NCBI GenBank assembly: GCA_028277745.1 | Contig: JANQFR010000072.1 | Location: forward strand, 62,001 to 126,000 | DNA length: 64,000 nucleotides | Direction: 5' to 3' | From: Phycisphaeraceae bacterium | GTDB taxonomy: Bacteria; Planctomycetota; Phycisphaerae; Phycisphaerales; Phycisphaeraceae | Shown here: one piece after another, positions 34,214 through 43,381 of the stretch | Position numbering within the stretch: position 1 is the stretch's first letter | How the letters are laid out: every line of letters begins with the position of its first letter | Program-made: the position numbers and the translations under genes | Notes under the pieces: model-generated | Told to the model about the DNA's origin: nothing | The model's input: only the letters and a program-made list of their open reading frames with translations | The model's database searches: none

Positions 34214-35116
34214 TCACGGCGCCGACTCATGTCGGATACAAGGCTCGCCGCCTGACCACTGTTGGCGGAAGGCGGTCGGGGGCAGGCCGTAGGCCTGGCG
34301 GAAGCGGCGGGCGAAGTAATTCTGGTCGAACAGCCCGACGGCGGCGCCGATCTCGCCCACCGGGCGGTCATCGGCCAGCAGCAGCGTGGCGGCCCGCTCG
34401 ATGCGGTGACGATTCAGGAACGCCATCGGCGGTTCGCCGATGGCTCGTCGAAACAACCGGGACAGATGAGACTTTTCGACGCCCGCCGCCGTTGCGAGGT
34501 CGTCGAGCGTCCACTCCCGGGCCAGGTCGTCGAGGAGGCGTTCGATCGCGCGCTCCACCACGAGTGGCGTCCGCCTCGGCGCCGGGGCGTCGTCCGCGGG
34601 CCAGGCGTCGCGCAAGGCCGCCAGCAGCAGGCAGAAGGTAGCGAGGACCCGCAGCGGGTCGCCCCGTTCGGCGCTGGCTTCCAAGTCGGCCAGCCGACGC
34701 ATCACCACGCGGCAGGCGCCCTCCGCAAGCCGCTGCTTGGCCACGCCCGTCCCACAGCGGCGCCATGGGCCGGCCCACACCAGCCGCTGCACGACCGGGT
34801 CCGCCATCGACCAGCCCAGGTGCGTGGCGGCGGCGGACGACGCAAGACCGCAGTTGCCGACCACCAGTCGGCGACAGCCCTCGTAGGCGTGCCACGTGCC
34901 CGGCCGGATCAGGAGCACATCGCCCCGCGACAACGGGACCGCCCCGGCGAAACCGCGGTGCGTCCCGGTCCCGCCCGCGATGACCGCGATCTCGATGAAA
35001 TCATGGTCGTGGGCGGCGACGTCTCCGGTGATCGAAACCCGGTTGGCGAAAGTGACCGCGCCGGGCGTCGATGAGTAACGGGCGAAGCTGAGCGTGGTCG
35101 GTTCGGGGTGGGCCAT
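34214..35116 (-). CDS. AraC-family regulator with cupin sensor
   Basis: The first half contains a cupin (AAHDHDFIEIAVIAGGTGTH and GDVLLIRPGTWHAYEG). The second has two helix-turn-helix motifs (WTLDDLATAAGVEKSHLSRLFR and VGEIGAAVGLFDQNYFARRFR). It is transcribed opposite to the dioxygenase gene at 35225, and their 108-bp gap probably holds the regulator's site. A sugar-type inducer is likely from the neighbours. The length is 300 residues. Confidence 0.9.
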   Translation of the reverse strand: MAHPEPTTLSFARYSSTPGAVTFANRVSITGDVAAHDHDFIEIAVIAGGTGTHRGFAGAVPLSRGDVLLIRPGTWHAYEGCRRLVVGNCGLASSAAATHLGWSMADPVVQRLVWAGPWRRCGTGVAKQRLAEGACRVVMRRLADLEASAERGDPLRVLATFCLLLAALRDAWPADDAPAPRRTPLVVERAIERLLDDLAREWTLDDLATAAGVEKSHLSRLFRRAIGEPPMAFLNRHRIERAATLLLADDRPVGEIGAAVGLFDQNYFARRFRQAYGLPPTAFRQQWSGGEPCIRHESAP

Positions 35117-35224
35117 CGATACCTCAGGATACCACGATTGTGCTAATTCCGGATCAGCCCGAGGCTAACAGATTTCTCGCCGAGCATATAGAGTGATGCG
35201 GGTATCCACTTTGGAGAAGCTGAA

Positions 35225-36028
35225 ATGAGCACTCATACGCTTGATGAAATCGACACGATCGTGACCGGCGATCATGTGGAAGCGTACCGGCGTGACGGTT
35301 TTGTCCGGGTCCGCGGGTTGTTTGAACGCCGGGACGCCTTGGCGTGGGGGCAGGCGGCCCTGGCGTACGCCCGGTCGCACCGCGACGTCTCCGGCGTCGC
35401 GTCGATCTTTTCCCAGCACGTCAACGCCTGGCGTGACGATGAGGCGGTCGCCGCGTTGACGCGAAACCCCCGCGTCGGGCTGGCCGCCGAACGTCTGGCG
35501 GGGGCGCCGCTGCGCTTATGGCACGATCAGGTCCTCATCAAGGCCCCGCGCAAAAGCGCCGCCACCGAGTTTCACCAGGATCAACCGTACTGGCCGCACG
35601 CTGATTCGCCGAACCCGATCTCCATGTGGATCGCGCTGGTCGATGTGCCGGTCGAGCGGGGCTGCATGACGTTCATCCCCGGGTCGCACCGGCGAACGGA
35701 CCTGCCCCGCCAAGTGCTCTCGGACGCGGAAAGCCTGTTCTCCTATTGCGAAGACCTGCGATGGGAGCCGCGGGTGACGCTGCCGCTGCGGGCCGGGGAT
35801 TGCACGTTTCACCACGGCCGCTGCGCCCACATGGCCACGCCTAACCAGACGGACGAACCGCGCGTCGCGCATGTGGTCATCTTCATGGACGCCACGACGG
35901 TCTACACCGGGGCGCCCCACATCGTCACCGACCCGCTCGGGCTCAAGCCGGGGGCCGGTTTCCCCGACACGGTGTTCCCCCCGGTCCAACCGGTTGCCGC
36001 AGGCGCCGCGAAGGAGGGCGAAGCCTGA
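35225..36028 (+). CDS. Phytanoyl-CoA dioxygenase (PhyH) family protein
   Basis: This is a Fe(II)/2-oxoglutarate-dependent dioxygenase. The iron triad HxD...H is visible as HQDQPYW (about 120) and HHGRCAHMA (about 200), with the 2-oxoglutarate-binding Arg in the following RVAHVV. Bacterial PhyH proteins hydroxylate diverse small molecules. It precedes the UroD-like gene by 8 bp and both start with moderate RBS sites, so they form a unit. The substrate is unknown. The length is 267 residues. Confidence 0.86.
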   Translation: MSTHTLDEIDTIVTGDHVEAYRRDGFVRVRGLFERRDALAWGQAALAYARSHRDVSGVASIFSQHVNAWRDDEAVAALTRNPRVGLAAERLAGAPLRLWHDQVLIKAPRKSAATEFHQDQPYWPHADSPNPISMWIALVDVPVERGCMTFIPGSHRRTDLPRQVLSDAESLFSYCEDLRWEPRVTLPLRAGDCTFHHGRCAHMATPNQTDEPRVAHVVIFMDATTVYTGAPHIVTDPLGLKPGAGFPDTVFPPVQPVAAGAAKEGEA

Positions 36029-36036
36029 TTACCCGG

Positions 36037-37158
36037 ATGACCCATCGCGAACGTTTGACCCACGTGATGGCGTACCGGTCGGTCGACCGCGTCCCGAACT
36101 GGGAGGCGGGCGCGTGGCCTCAGACGGTCCGGCGTTGGCGCGCCGAATCGGCCGAAGCCCGGGAGCTGCCCGCCGACTGGTTCCCCGGCTGCCCGGCGCT
36201 CGGGCTGGACCGGCGGCAGTTCATCCCCTTCAACGGGCAGGCGGTTCCGCCGTTTGCTCGTGAGGTGCTCGAAGAAGACGAGCACACCCAGGTGGTGCGT
36301 GATGAACTGGGCCGGGTCCGCCGCGCGCTCAAGGACGGCGCCGTGGGCGAAGCGCGGGTGTCGATGGATACCTACCTGCGGTTTGCCGTGCAGGACATGG
36401 ACGATTGGCGGCGGGTCAAACGGCGGTTTACCCCAGGCGATCCGCGGCGTTACTCGGGCGGCGGCGCGCCCGCCAACGGCGACGGGACGACCGACGCGGA
36501 CCCGGTGATCTTCGGGCCCAACACGCAGACCAAGGGCTTCTATTGGATCGCCCGCGACCTGCTCGGCACCGAAGGGCTTTCCTACGCATGGTACGACCAG
36601 CCTCAGCTCATGGAAGACATGATGACGTTCTGGGGCGACTTCCTGATCGAGTCGATGCGGCCCGTGCTGCAAGCGCGATCCGTGGATTACATCTGCCTGG
36701 CCGAAGACCTCGCGATGAGAAGCGGGCCGTTGCTCGGGCCCGACACGTATCGCCGCTTCATCTACCCGCATCTGCAACGCGTCATCGGGTTCGCGAAAAC
36801 CCACGGCGTGCGGTATGTCTGCATCGACACCGACGGCAACCCCGAGCCGCTGATCCCGATGATGCTCGACGCGGGCGTCGACGCGCTGTGGCCGCTGGAG
36901 CGGACCGCCGACCAGGACCCGGCGCGGCTGCGCCAGACGTTCGGCCGATCCCTTCGGCTCTGGGGCGGCGTCGACAAACGCGCCCTCGCGCAGAGCCCGG
37001 CGGCCATCGACGCCCACCTCCGCACACTCCGCCCGCTCATCGAAGACGGCGGGTACATCCCGACCGTGGACCACACCGTCCCCCCTGATGTCAGTTGGTC
37101 GAACTTCCAGCACTACCTGAAACAGAAAGACAGGTTGCTCAATGGCGAGTTCGGCTGA
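36037..37158 (+). CDS. UroD-like (uroporphyrinogen decarboxylase fold) protein
   Basis: The TIM-barrel of the URO-D/cobalamin-methyltransferase superfamily is suggested by CLAEDLAMRSGPLLGPDTYRR, DTDGNPEPLIPMMLDAGVDA and GGVDKRAL. True HemE has different N-terminal arginine motifs, so heme synthesis is unlikely. Proteins like this, often next to PhyH or Gfo/Idh genes in planctomycetes, are thought to act in methyl transfer or sugar demethylation. That could suit methylated algal sugars, but this is inference. The length is 373 residues. Confidence 0.78.
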   Translation: MTHRERLTHVMAYRSVDRVPNWEAGAWPQTVRRWRAESAEARELPADWFPGCPALGLDRRQFIPFNGQAVPPFAREVLEEDEHTQVVRDELGRVRRALKDGAVGEARVSMDTYLRFAVQDMDDWRRVKRRFTPGDPRRYSGGGAPANGDGTTDADPVIFGPNTQTKGFYWIARDLLGTEGLSYAWYDQPQLMEDMMTFWGDFLIESMRPVLQARSVDYICLAEDLAMRSGPLLGPDTYRRFIYPHLQRVIGFAKTHGVRYVCIDTDGNPEPLIPMMLDAGVDALWPLERTADQDPARLRQTFGRSLRLWGGVDKRALAQSPAAIDAHLRTLRPLIEDGGYIPTVDHTVPPDVSWSNFQHYLKQKDRLLNGEFG

Positions 37159-37202
37159 AGGGTGTGTGTACAGGAGAAGTCAGTAGACGCCGCTAGCGCT
37201 GG

Positions 37203-37226
37203 AGCCCCGCATACGCATGCGGGGCT
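37203..37226. terminator. 24-bp palindrome between convergent genes
   Basis: AGCCCCGCATAC and GCATGCGGGGCT form a near-perfect palindrome with one mismatch. It matches the element at 25124-25147 and separates the UroD-like gene from manA, which converge. Confidence 0.6.
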
Positions 37227-37280
37227 TAGGTGCTACGGCGATCGCTTGATCGCTATTTAGCCGCGGGGCTTGCCCCGCGC

Positions 37281-38360
37281 TCACCCGCCGGGCGGGAAGA
37301 CCAGCAAGACTTCGCAAGGCTGCTGGGATGCGAGCGTAAGCCGGTCGGTGTGGTGCGCGATCAGGAACCGATCGCCGACGCGGAAGGGCTGGCGGCAGTC
37401 GCCCGCCGTCAGGTGGCCGCTGCCTCGGGTGATCAGCGCCGCGGCGAAGGTATCGAACGCGAGGCTGGCGGCCGCTTGCGTGCGCCAGCGCTGGACGACA
37501 AAGCAAGGGGTTTGCCGCGCGTCGATCAGGCTTTCGAGTCGCCCGGTTGACCCGTCGTCGATCAGCAGGCGGGGGCTGGCGAAGCAGCGTTCCGCCAGAG
37601 CGTCGGCGGTCAACGGGGCAAAGTCCATCAGATCGATGGCCAGGTCGACGCTGTGCCCCATGAACCGCGCCGACTCGGGCAGGACGTAGCCGCCGCGTTC
37701 GAACTCGAGGCGGACAACCAGGTCGCTGGGCTCCATCACTTCGAGCATGAGCACCCCTTCGCCGATGGCGTGGGGCAGGCCGCCGGGGACGACGAACGCG
37801 TCGCCCGGCTTGACCAACACCTTGTCGAACGGCGCGAGCAACGCGGTTTCGTCCTGTTCCAGGATGGCCCGGCGGTAAGCCTCGGGCTCGGGCGGGCGTT
37901 GGAACCCGAGATAGATGTACGGCTCAGCGACCTCGGGCCGGGTGGCGAGGATGACGTAACCCTCGGCCTTGCCGTGCGGCTTGCCGAGGTGTTGCCGGGC
38001 GTAGGCGGCCGTGGGATGGGCCTGGATGTGCAGGCGGATGGACGAATCGAGAAGCTTGGCGAGAAAACCGAGCTCCGGCCCGAAGCGGCCGACGTGGTCG
38101 GCGCCAAGCAGGGCGTCGGGGAAACGGCGAAGCAGGTCGCGCAGCGGCGTGGATCGGCCGTCGAGACGGGCGCGGGTCAAGCCCTCGCCCTCGGGGCGGG
38201 CGACCGGGTTGGCGGCGGGCGTGGTTGAGGCGAGCCAGTCTTCGGGGAACGGCCCGTCGGTCGCGGGCTCGATGCCGAGGAGGCGGTCAAGCTCCCTGCC
38301 GCCGCGGTAGGTCCGCCAGACGCGCTGGGGCTCGAGGGGGATGATCGGCGGCGGCGTCAT
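37281..38360 (-). CDS. manA: Mannose-6-phosphate isomerase, class I
   Basis: ManA converts mannose 6-phosphate to fructose 6-phosphate with a zinc ion in a cupin fold. The metal-binding segment LLDSSIRLHIQAHPTAAYAR (Gln and His) and the later GDAFVVPGGLPHAIGEGVLMLEVME are visible. The length of 359 residues fits the shorter bacterial class I enzymes. It overlaps the upstream GH42-like gene by 4 nt and probably helps process the released sugars. Confidence 0.88.
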   Translation of the reverse strand: MTPPPIIPLEPQRVWRTYRGGRELDRLLGIEPATDGPFPEDWLASTTPAANPVARPEGEGLTRARLDGRSTPLRDLLRRFPDALLGADHVGRFGPELGFLAKLLDSSIRLHIQAHPTAAYARQHLGKPHGKAEGYVILATRPEVAEPYIYLGFQRPPEPEAYRRAILEQDETALLAPFDKVLVKPGDAFVVPGGLPHAIGEGVLMLEVMEPSDLVVRLEFERGGYVLPESARFMGHSVDLAIDLMDFAPLTADALAERCFASPRLLIDDGSTGRLESLIDARQTPCFVVQRWRTQAAASLAFDTFAAALITRGSGHLTAGDCRQPFRVGDRFLIAHHTDRLTLASQQPCEVLLVFPPGG

Positions 38361-40429
38361 GTGGGCGCACCGCTATTCAGGAGCAGCAGCGCCGCGGTGC
38401 GCGGCGGGACCGTGATCGACAGTCCCTGTTCGACCTTTTCAACACAGGCCGCCTCGGCGGGCTCGATCTGATCGACCGCAAGACCGGTTCGTGCGATAAG
38501 TGTGACGCGGGAGTGCTGGTAGTTTGTGACGCCGATGGCTGAGGATCTCCCGTCAGGGTCGACAAGGGTTGCAACGTCTACCTCCGCCGGTTTGTCGCTC
38601 CAACCGATCGCGGGACGCAACGCCTCCGCCAAGGCGTCATAGGCCAGGTCGAACGTCTCCAGCGCTCCGGGGTGGCCGTGCCGAATCAGTCTTCCCAGCA
38701 GCATGGCGCAATGGATGTGCCCGCCTTGGCCGATGGCGCGGCGGATGAGGATCGGCGTACCGGCGTCACACGCCAGCAACACCTCGGTCTCGCGCGCCAG
38801 GTCGAGGAGGTCCTGCACGTGCTCGTGTTCGAGCATCAGCCCAACGTCCGCCGCCCGGCCGACGAACCGGCTGTTGAGCCGTTTCTCTTCGAGGCCGAGC
38901 TTCTCGTGCAGCCCGCCGCCGGGCGCGTGGTCCCACAGGTTGCCGTCCTGGTCGATCAGGCCGAAACGGCTTTCGGTCATCAGGACGCCGCCGCGATCGA
39001 GGAAAGCCGCGATCTGATCGGCCTGCCTCTGCGAAACGCAGACGCCGCACGGCACCGCCAACACGCGGATATTCTCCGGCACGCCATCGGATGCGAGCAG
39101 TCGGCCCGCGAGGAACGTCGGGCTGACGCCGTGCCGCCAGAAGGCGTGGAACAGCCCCATGCCGCTGTCGAGGTAGGCGCCGTGCGGCGTGGGCCCGAGG
39201 GCGTGGAACAGGTGTTGCGTGTTGTGATCATGCAGGATCGCGCAGCCGGCGCAGTCCGGCCGCAGGTCGGCCAGCCGTTCGCCGTGACGGTTGACCCAGC
39301 CCGCAATCACCGCGGCCTGCGCAGCCTGCGCGTTGGGCGTGCCGTCGTTGTCGGTCAGGCCGCGCCCGCCGACCTGCGCCCCGCGGCGGAACGGCCGCCA
39401 CTTCCAGTAGATCAGCCCGTCGACGCCGTGGAAAAACGCCTGAGCGCTCCACAACCCCACCTCATCGGTCATCGAGGAAAACTCGGTCGGCAGCAGCGTG
39501 CGGTTGCTGGTCATCATCTCGGAGATGATCACCGGCTTGCCGCGCGCCGCGCCGTCGGCTGTACGCCAAAACATCGGCCAGGCCCACGCCTGCGTCTCCC
39601 AGATCGGGCCCGGCCGCATGTTCGCGTAGCAGGACAGCCCCAGCCAGTCGCTGTGCTCGGCGATGTCCCAGTCGTTCACGCCGTAGTAGTCGCTGTCTCG
39701 GTCGTTCTGCGTGTCGCAACCGAGCACATCGGCGAAGACCGGGGTCTGAGGATCGGCTTCGCGTATCGCCGCCGTCCACGCATCGAGCAGGTCGATGAAG
39801 TTGCGATGGCGAAACGCCAGCCAGTCGCGTTTGGGGACGACCGACCACCAGCCGAGCGTGTCGAGGTGCTCGACCGTGAACTCGGCGATCTTGTCGAAAT
39901 CGGTGAAGTATGCGCCCCAGGCCTGGTTGAGCCGGGTGATCTCACCCCCGTAGCGTTCTCGGAGATACGCGGTGAACGCCCGACGGGTCCAGGCGTCCTC
40001 GCTATGGTTGCCCACCTCGTTGAACACGTCGTAGGCCAGCAGGGCCGGGTGGCCGCGGAAGTGCTCAGCGACGCTACGGATGTACCCGAGCGTCGCTTCC
40101 TGGAAAGCGGGGTCGTTCCAGGCAAACTCACGCTTGGAGCGCAGCTGCGCCAGGCTGGGCATCGCCGCGGCGCTGTGCGGGGCCATCTCCTGGTGCGTCT
40201 GCTGGCCCTGAAGTTCGATGATGGCTTTGAGCCCCAGATCGTGGCAGTCATCCATGGCACGGTCGATGGTGTCAAACGCCAGCCCCCCGGTCTGCCGGGC
40301 GTCCCACCGCGTCGCGGCCGGCCAGAGCACGACGGTGTTGAATCCCGTGGCCTTGATGTTCGTCAGGTCGCGCCGGCGTTGCTCGCACGTCAGGCCCGGG
40401 TCAATCAGGTAGACCGTGCCGAAAGGCAT
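38357..40429 (-). CDS. GH42-like beta-galactosidase
   Basis: A clan GH-A TIM barrel (about 1-440) is followed by a trimerisation-type domain and a beta domain. The acid/base Glu is in AYDVFNEVGNH and the nucleophile Glu in PVIISEMMTSNRT. The protein has no signal peptide, so it is intracellular and would cut imported oligosaccharides. The frame is open beyond 40429 but the upstream part overlaps the PEP-CTERM gene and has no family sequence, so I use the ATG at 40429. The length is 690 residues. Confidence 0.8.
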   Translation of the reverse strand: MPFGTVYLIDPGLTCEQRRRDLTNIKATGFNTVVLWPAATRWDARQTGGLAFDTIDRAMDDCHDLGLKAIIELQGQQTHQEMAPHSAAAMPSLAQLRSKREFAWNDPAFQEATLGYIRSVAEHFRGHPALLAYDVFNEVGNHSEDAWTRRAFTAYLRERYGGEITRLNQAWGAYFTDFDKIAEFTVEHLDTLGWWSVVPKRDWLAFRHRNFIDLLDAWTAAIREADPQTPVFADVLGCDTQNDRDSDYYGVNDWDIAEHSDWLGLSCYANMRPGPIWETQAWAWPMFWRTADGAARGKPVIISEMMTSNRTLLPTEFSSMTDEVGLWSAQAFFHGVDGLIYWKWRPFRRGAQVGGRGLTDNDGTPNAQAAQAAVIAGWVNRHGERLADLRPDCAGCAILHDHNTQHLFHALGPTPHGAYLDSGMGLFHAFWRHGVSPTFLAGRLLASDGVPENIRVLAVPCGVCVSQRQADQIAAFLDRGGVLMTESRFGLIDQDGNLWDHAPGGGLHEKLGLEEKRLNSRFVGRAADVGLMLEHEHVQDLLDLARETEVLLACDAGTPILIRRAIGQGGHIHCAMLLGRLIRHGHPGALETFDLAYDALAEALRPAIGWSDKPAEVDVATLVDPDGRSSAIGVTNYQHSRVTLIARTGLAVDQIEPAEAACVEKVEQGLSITVPPRTAALLLLNSGAPT

Positions 40430-40455
40430 CGGCAGCAACTTGGTCTGTCGATCCC

Positions 40456-41817
40456 TCAATGAAGCCGCTCCGTACGGCGCCGCAATAACACGACCGCCAA
40501 TACCGTGCCCCCCCACGCCATCACGCCCGGTTCGGGAACCAGCGTGACCCTGGCCAGCGGGTCCCCGACGACCAGTTGCTGCCACGACAGGTACGGGATG
40601 CCGGACCAGGCGGCTTCGATCCAGGACAACTCGCCGGTGAAGAAACCGGGGAGGACATGGTCGGCGTCAGCGATGGAGAAGGTGAACGGCTCGTTGGCGT
40701 TGCCGATGCCGAACGTCCCGCCGTTGGCGATCCATTCGGCGACCGAACCCTGGTCGCCGAACGCGCCGAGCCCGCCGAACGGTCGGCCGTTGAAGCTTTC
40801 AAAGCTGCTGAACACCGCCCCGTCAACGAGTTGGCCATCGAACGTGTCGAGGTAGCCGTCCTGGTCTGCGCCGGAGTGGTTGCCCCCCCAGCCGATAACC
40901 GCTGAGACCGGCCCGGTGACCGCGACGGCGTCGGGGTCCGCGACGTCGCCGCTGTCGCCGACCAGGAAGGCGGGGCCTTGATCGTACGTCACCGCGTCGT
41001 AATCGATCGTACTCAACGCGTTATTCAGCGCGTTGAACGAACTGGACGCGCTGGACTGGGTGTTCTTGTCATCGATGATCACGCGGTCGGTCCGCGGGTT
41101 CAAGCGGATGTTCTGGGCCCGGTCGACGGCCGCATTGACCTGCGCAGCGGTATCGCCGTCGAGCCGCGCCACAAGGTAGATGCCGCCCCCGTCGGTCAAC
41201 GTCGTGGCGTCGTCGCGTAGTTGCCAGGCCAGGCTCTGGCGGACGAAATTTTTGTTCGAGCCGATCGATGAGCGGTCGAAGGCGGTGATGGATCGGGACT
41301 GCCGGTGGTAAGGATTGATGATCAGGTTGTCGGCGTGCGAATCAAACGTCCCGCCGCTCTCGCCGGCGTCGAGGTCTTCCCAAAGCAAGGCGAGCTCGCT
41401 GTCGGCCGATGCATAGGTCAGCCGACCCAAACCGTAATTCAATGTAGTCCCGGCCGTGCCATTGATGTCGTTGATCCGGTGCGGGATGCCCTTGGTCAGG
41501 GTGATCGCGTGAACCTGTTCGACGAGATTGTTGGTCGTGAGGTAATCGCGGATCGGATCGCGAACCTTTGACTCGAAGTTGCTGTAGCTGATGTTGCCTG
41601 GGGCCAGCGTCGCATCGTTGAGATCGAAAGCGTAGACCTGCGGGTGAACGCTCTGGTAGTGGTTGTAGACCGCCAGACTGTCGGCATCGGCTGAGTTGTA
41701 GACGATCAAAACCTGGTCGGCCGCGAGCGTGGCCTCGGCGGGCGCAGCCGCCGCGATCCCGAGCCCCGCAAAGGCGAAGATCAAACACCATGTGGCGCGA
41801 GAGCATGATTTGGCCAT
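40456..41817 (-). CDS. TIGR03790-family exported protein with PEP-CTERM signal
   Basis: After a signal peptide (cleavage near AEA) the start VLIVYNSADADSLAVYNHYQ and AITLTKGIPHRIND are typical of the TIGR03790 family, often found near exosortase systems. The C-terminus LVPEPGVMAWGGTVLAVVLL followed by RRRTERLH is a PEP-CTERM signal. Biochemical function is unknown. It lies between the GH42-like and sulfatase genes in one reverse-strand run. The length is 453 residues. Confidence 0.85.
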   Translation of the reverse strand: MAKSCSRATWCLIFAFAGLGIAAAAPAEATLAADQVLIVYNSADADSLAVYNHYQSVHPQVYAFDLNDATLAPGNISYSNFESKVRDPIRDYLTTNNLVEQVHAITLTKGIPHRINDINGTAGTTLNYGLGRLTYASADSELALLWEDLDAGESGGTFDSHADNLIINPYHRQSRSITAFDRSSIGSNKNFVRQSLAWQLRDDATTLTDGGGIYLVARLDGDTAAQVNAAVDRAQNIRLNPRTDRVIIDDKNTQSSASSSFNALNNALSTIDYDAVTYDQGPAFLVGDSGDVADPDAVAVTGPVSAVIGWGGNHSGADQDGYLDTFDGQLVDGAVFSSFESFNGRPFGGLGAFGDQGSVAEWIANGGTFGIGNANEPFTFSIADADHVLPGFFTGELSWIEAAWSGIPYLSWQQLVVGDPLARVTLVPEPGVMAWGGTVLAVVLLRRRTERLH

Positions 41818-41833
41818 CGCCTAACCCCCATTC

Positions 41834-43381
41834 TCAAGCCGGTGTCGGGGCGCCCGCTTCCGTGCGCAGCAGCATCAGTGACTCGTCGGGCGGCACGGTG
41901 ACCGTGCGGCGGTACCCCGGCCCGAGCGCATCGATCTGATCCTGCAGATCGTTGGGGTCTTGGTAGAGCAGGCCGGCGTCGGGATCGGCGGGTATCTCGC
42001 GTTTGGGGAACGTGCGCCAGCCGTCGCCGTCCAGCGGCCCGTCGTAACCGTCTGCACGGAAGCGTTGAACGCAACGGGCGCGCATCGCCGCGGTGATCTC
42101 GGCAAAATCAGGATCGGACGAACGGTCGTGCGCTTCGAGCGGGTCGGCCTCGAGGTCAAACAACCACTCGCGCTGGTCAGGCGCGGAATAGATGTACTTG
42201 ACCTGACGCGACGCCGCCATGTACAGCCCGTAGCCGTTTTGCTGGAACTGACTGAACACCACCCGCTCCGGCTCGGCGCCGCCGGCAAGCTCCTGTAACG
42301 CGACCCCTTCCCCGCCGCCCGTCGGCTCCGCGTCCACCCCGGCCGCCTGTATCATCGTCGGCCACAGATCAAGCAGGGTCGCCGGGGTCTGACACTGGGC
42401 CCCGGCGGCAAACGCCTCCGGCCAACGCGCGAGCATCGGGACCCGGGCCGCCGCATCCAGCATGCACCGCTTGCCGACGCTGCCGTAGTCGCCCATCAGC
42501 TCGCCGTGGTCCGAGCTGAAGAGGATGAGCGTGTTGTCGATCTCGTCGCCCAACGCGTCCAGCAGCCTGGCGAGCTGATAGTCGATGTACGAGATGCATG
42601 CGTAGTACGCCGCCCGCATCGTCCGGTTCAGGAGGTCGTCCTGCCCCTGGTCGCGGTACTTGTAGCGGTTCTGCGCGCGGTTCCAGTAGCCAAGCAGGTC
42701 TTCGAAGCCTTCTGGCCGGAACGGCCGGGGCATCTCGGCCGGGCGGTAGAGCCGCGGCCAGGGCGACGGCGATTCGAACGGCGGGTGCGGCTTGATGAAG
42801 CTGGTCCACAGGAAAAACGGCCGATCACGATCGCGTCGTGCGAGGAAGTCGATCGAACGGTCCGCGGTCCACCGCGTGTGGTGCAGCCGGTCGGGCAACT
42901 GCGACGGTTGCGGGATGTAGTAGTACTCGCTACGGACGCCGTGCGGATCCCGGACGTGGCCGAAACCGTGATCGGTGAGGAACCGTCGGAAATCGTCCCC
43001 TCCTTCCGCCATGCCCTCTTCGGAGAAGTCGCGGGACGCGAAGCCCCACATGCGTTGCTTGTCGGGCGTGAAATGCATCTTGCCCACGCCGTGGGTCTGG
43101 TAGCCCGCGTCGGCCAGGACCTCGATGAAACTGGGCAGGTGGGGCTGGACATCGTTTTCGTTGTCCGTGCACCCGTTGCGGTGGGGCGCGAGCCCCGTCG
43201 CCAGCGCCGCCCGGGCGGGGACGCACACCGGCGACGGCGTGTAACAGCGGGTAAACGCCGTGCCCTCGCGGCACAGCCGATCCAACGTCGGCGTCTTGAT
43301 CAGCGGGTTGCCCAGCGCCGCGACGGTGTCAAAGCGTTGCTGGTCGGTAAACAGCAGAAGAATATTAGGGCGTTGTCTCAT
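41834..43381 (-). CDS. Formylglycine-dependent sulfatase
   Basis: The active-site motif is CVPARAALATG, in which Cys is oxidised to formylglycine by a maturase. PNILLLFTDQQRFD supplies the metal-binding Asp residues, and VGKMHF is also family-typical. There is no signal peptide, so the enzyme should be cytoplasmic unless the start is further upstream. It overlaps the GH51-like gene by 4 nt, which links desulfation with glycan cutting. The substrate is likely a sulfated sugar. The length is 515 residues. Confidence 0.9.
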   Translation of the reverse strand: MRQRPNILLLFTDQQRFDTVAALGNPLIKTPTLDRLCREGTAFTRCYTPSPVCVPARAALATGLAPHRNGCTDNENDVQPHLPSFIEVLADAGYQTHGVGKMHFTPDKQRMWGFASRDFSEEGMAEGGDDFRRFLTDHGFGHVRDPHGVRSEYYYIPQPSQLPDRLHHTRWTADRSIDFLARRDRDRPFFLWTSFIKPHPPFESPSPWPRLYRPAEMPRPFRPEGFEDLLGYWNRAQNRYKYRDQGQDDLLNRTMRAAYYACISYIDYQLARLLDALGDEIDNTLILFSSDHGELMGDYGSVGKRCMLDAAARVPMLARWPEAFAAGAQCQTPATLLDLWPTMIQAAGVDAEPTGGGEGVALQELAGGAEPERVVFSQFQQNGYGLYMAASRQVKYIYSAPDQREWLFDLEADPLEAHDRSSDPDFAEITAAMRARCVQRFRADGYDGPLDGDGWRTFPKREIPADPDAGLLYQDPNDLQDQIDALGPGYRRTVTVPPDESLMLLRTEAGAPTPA

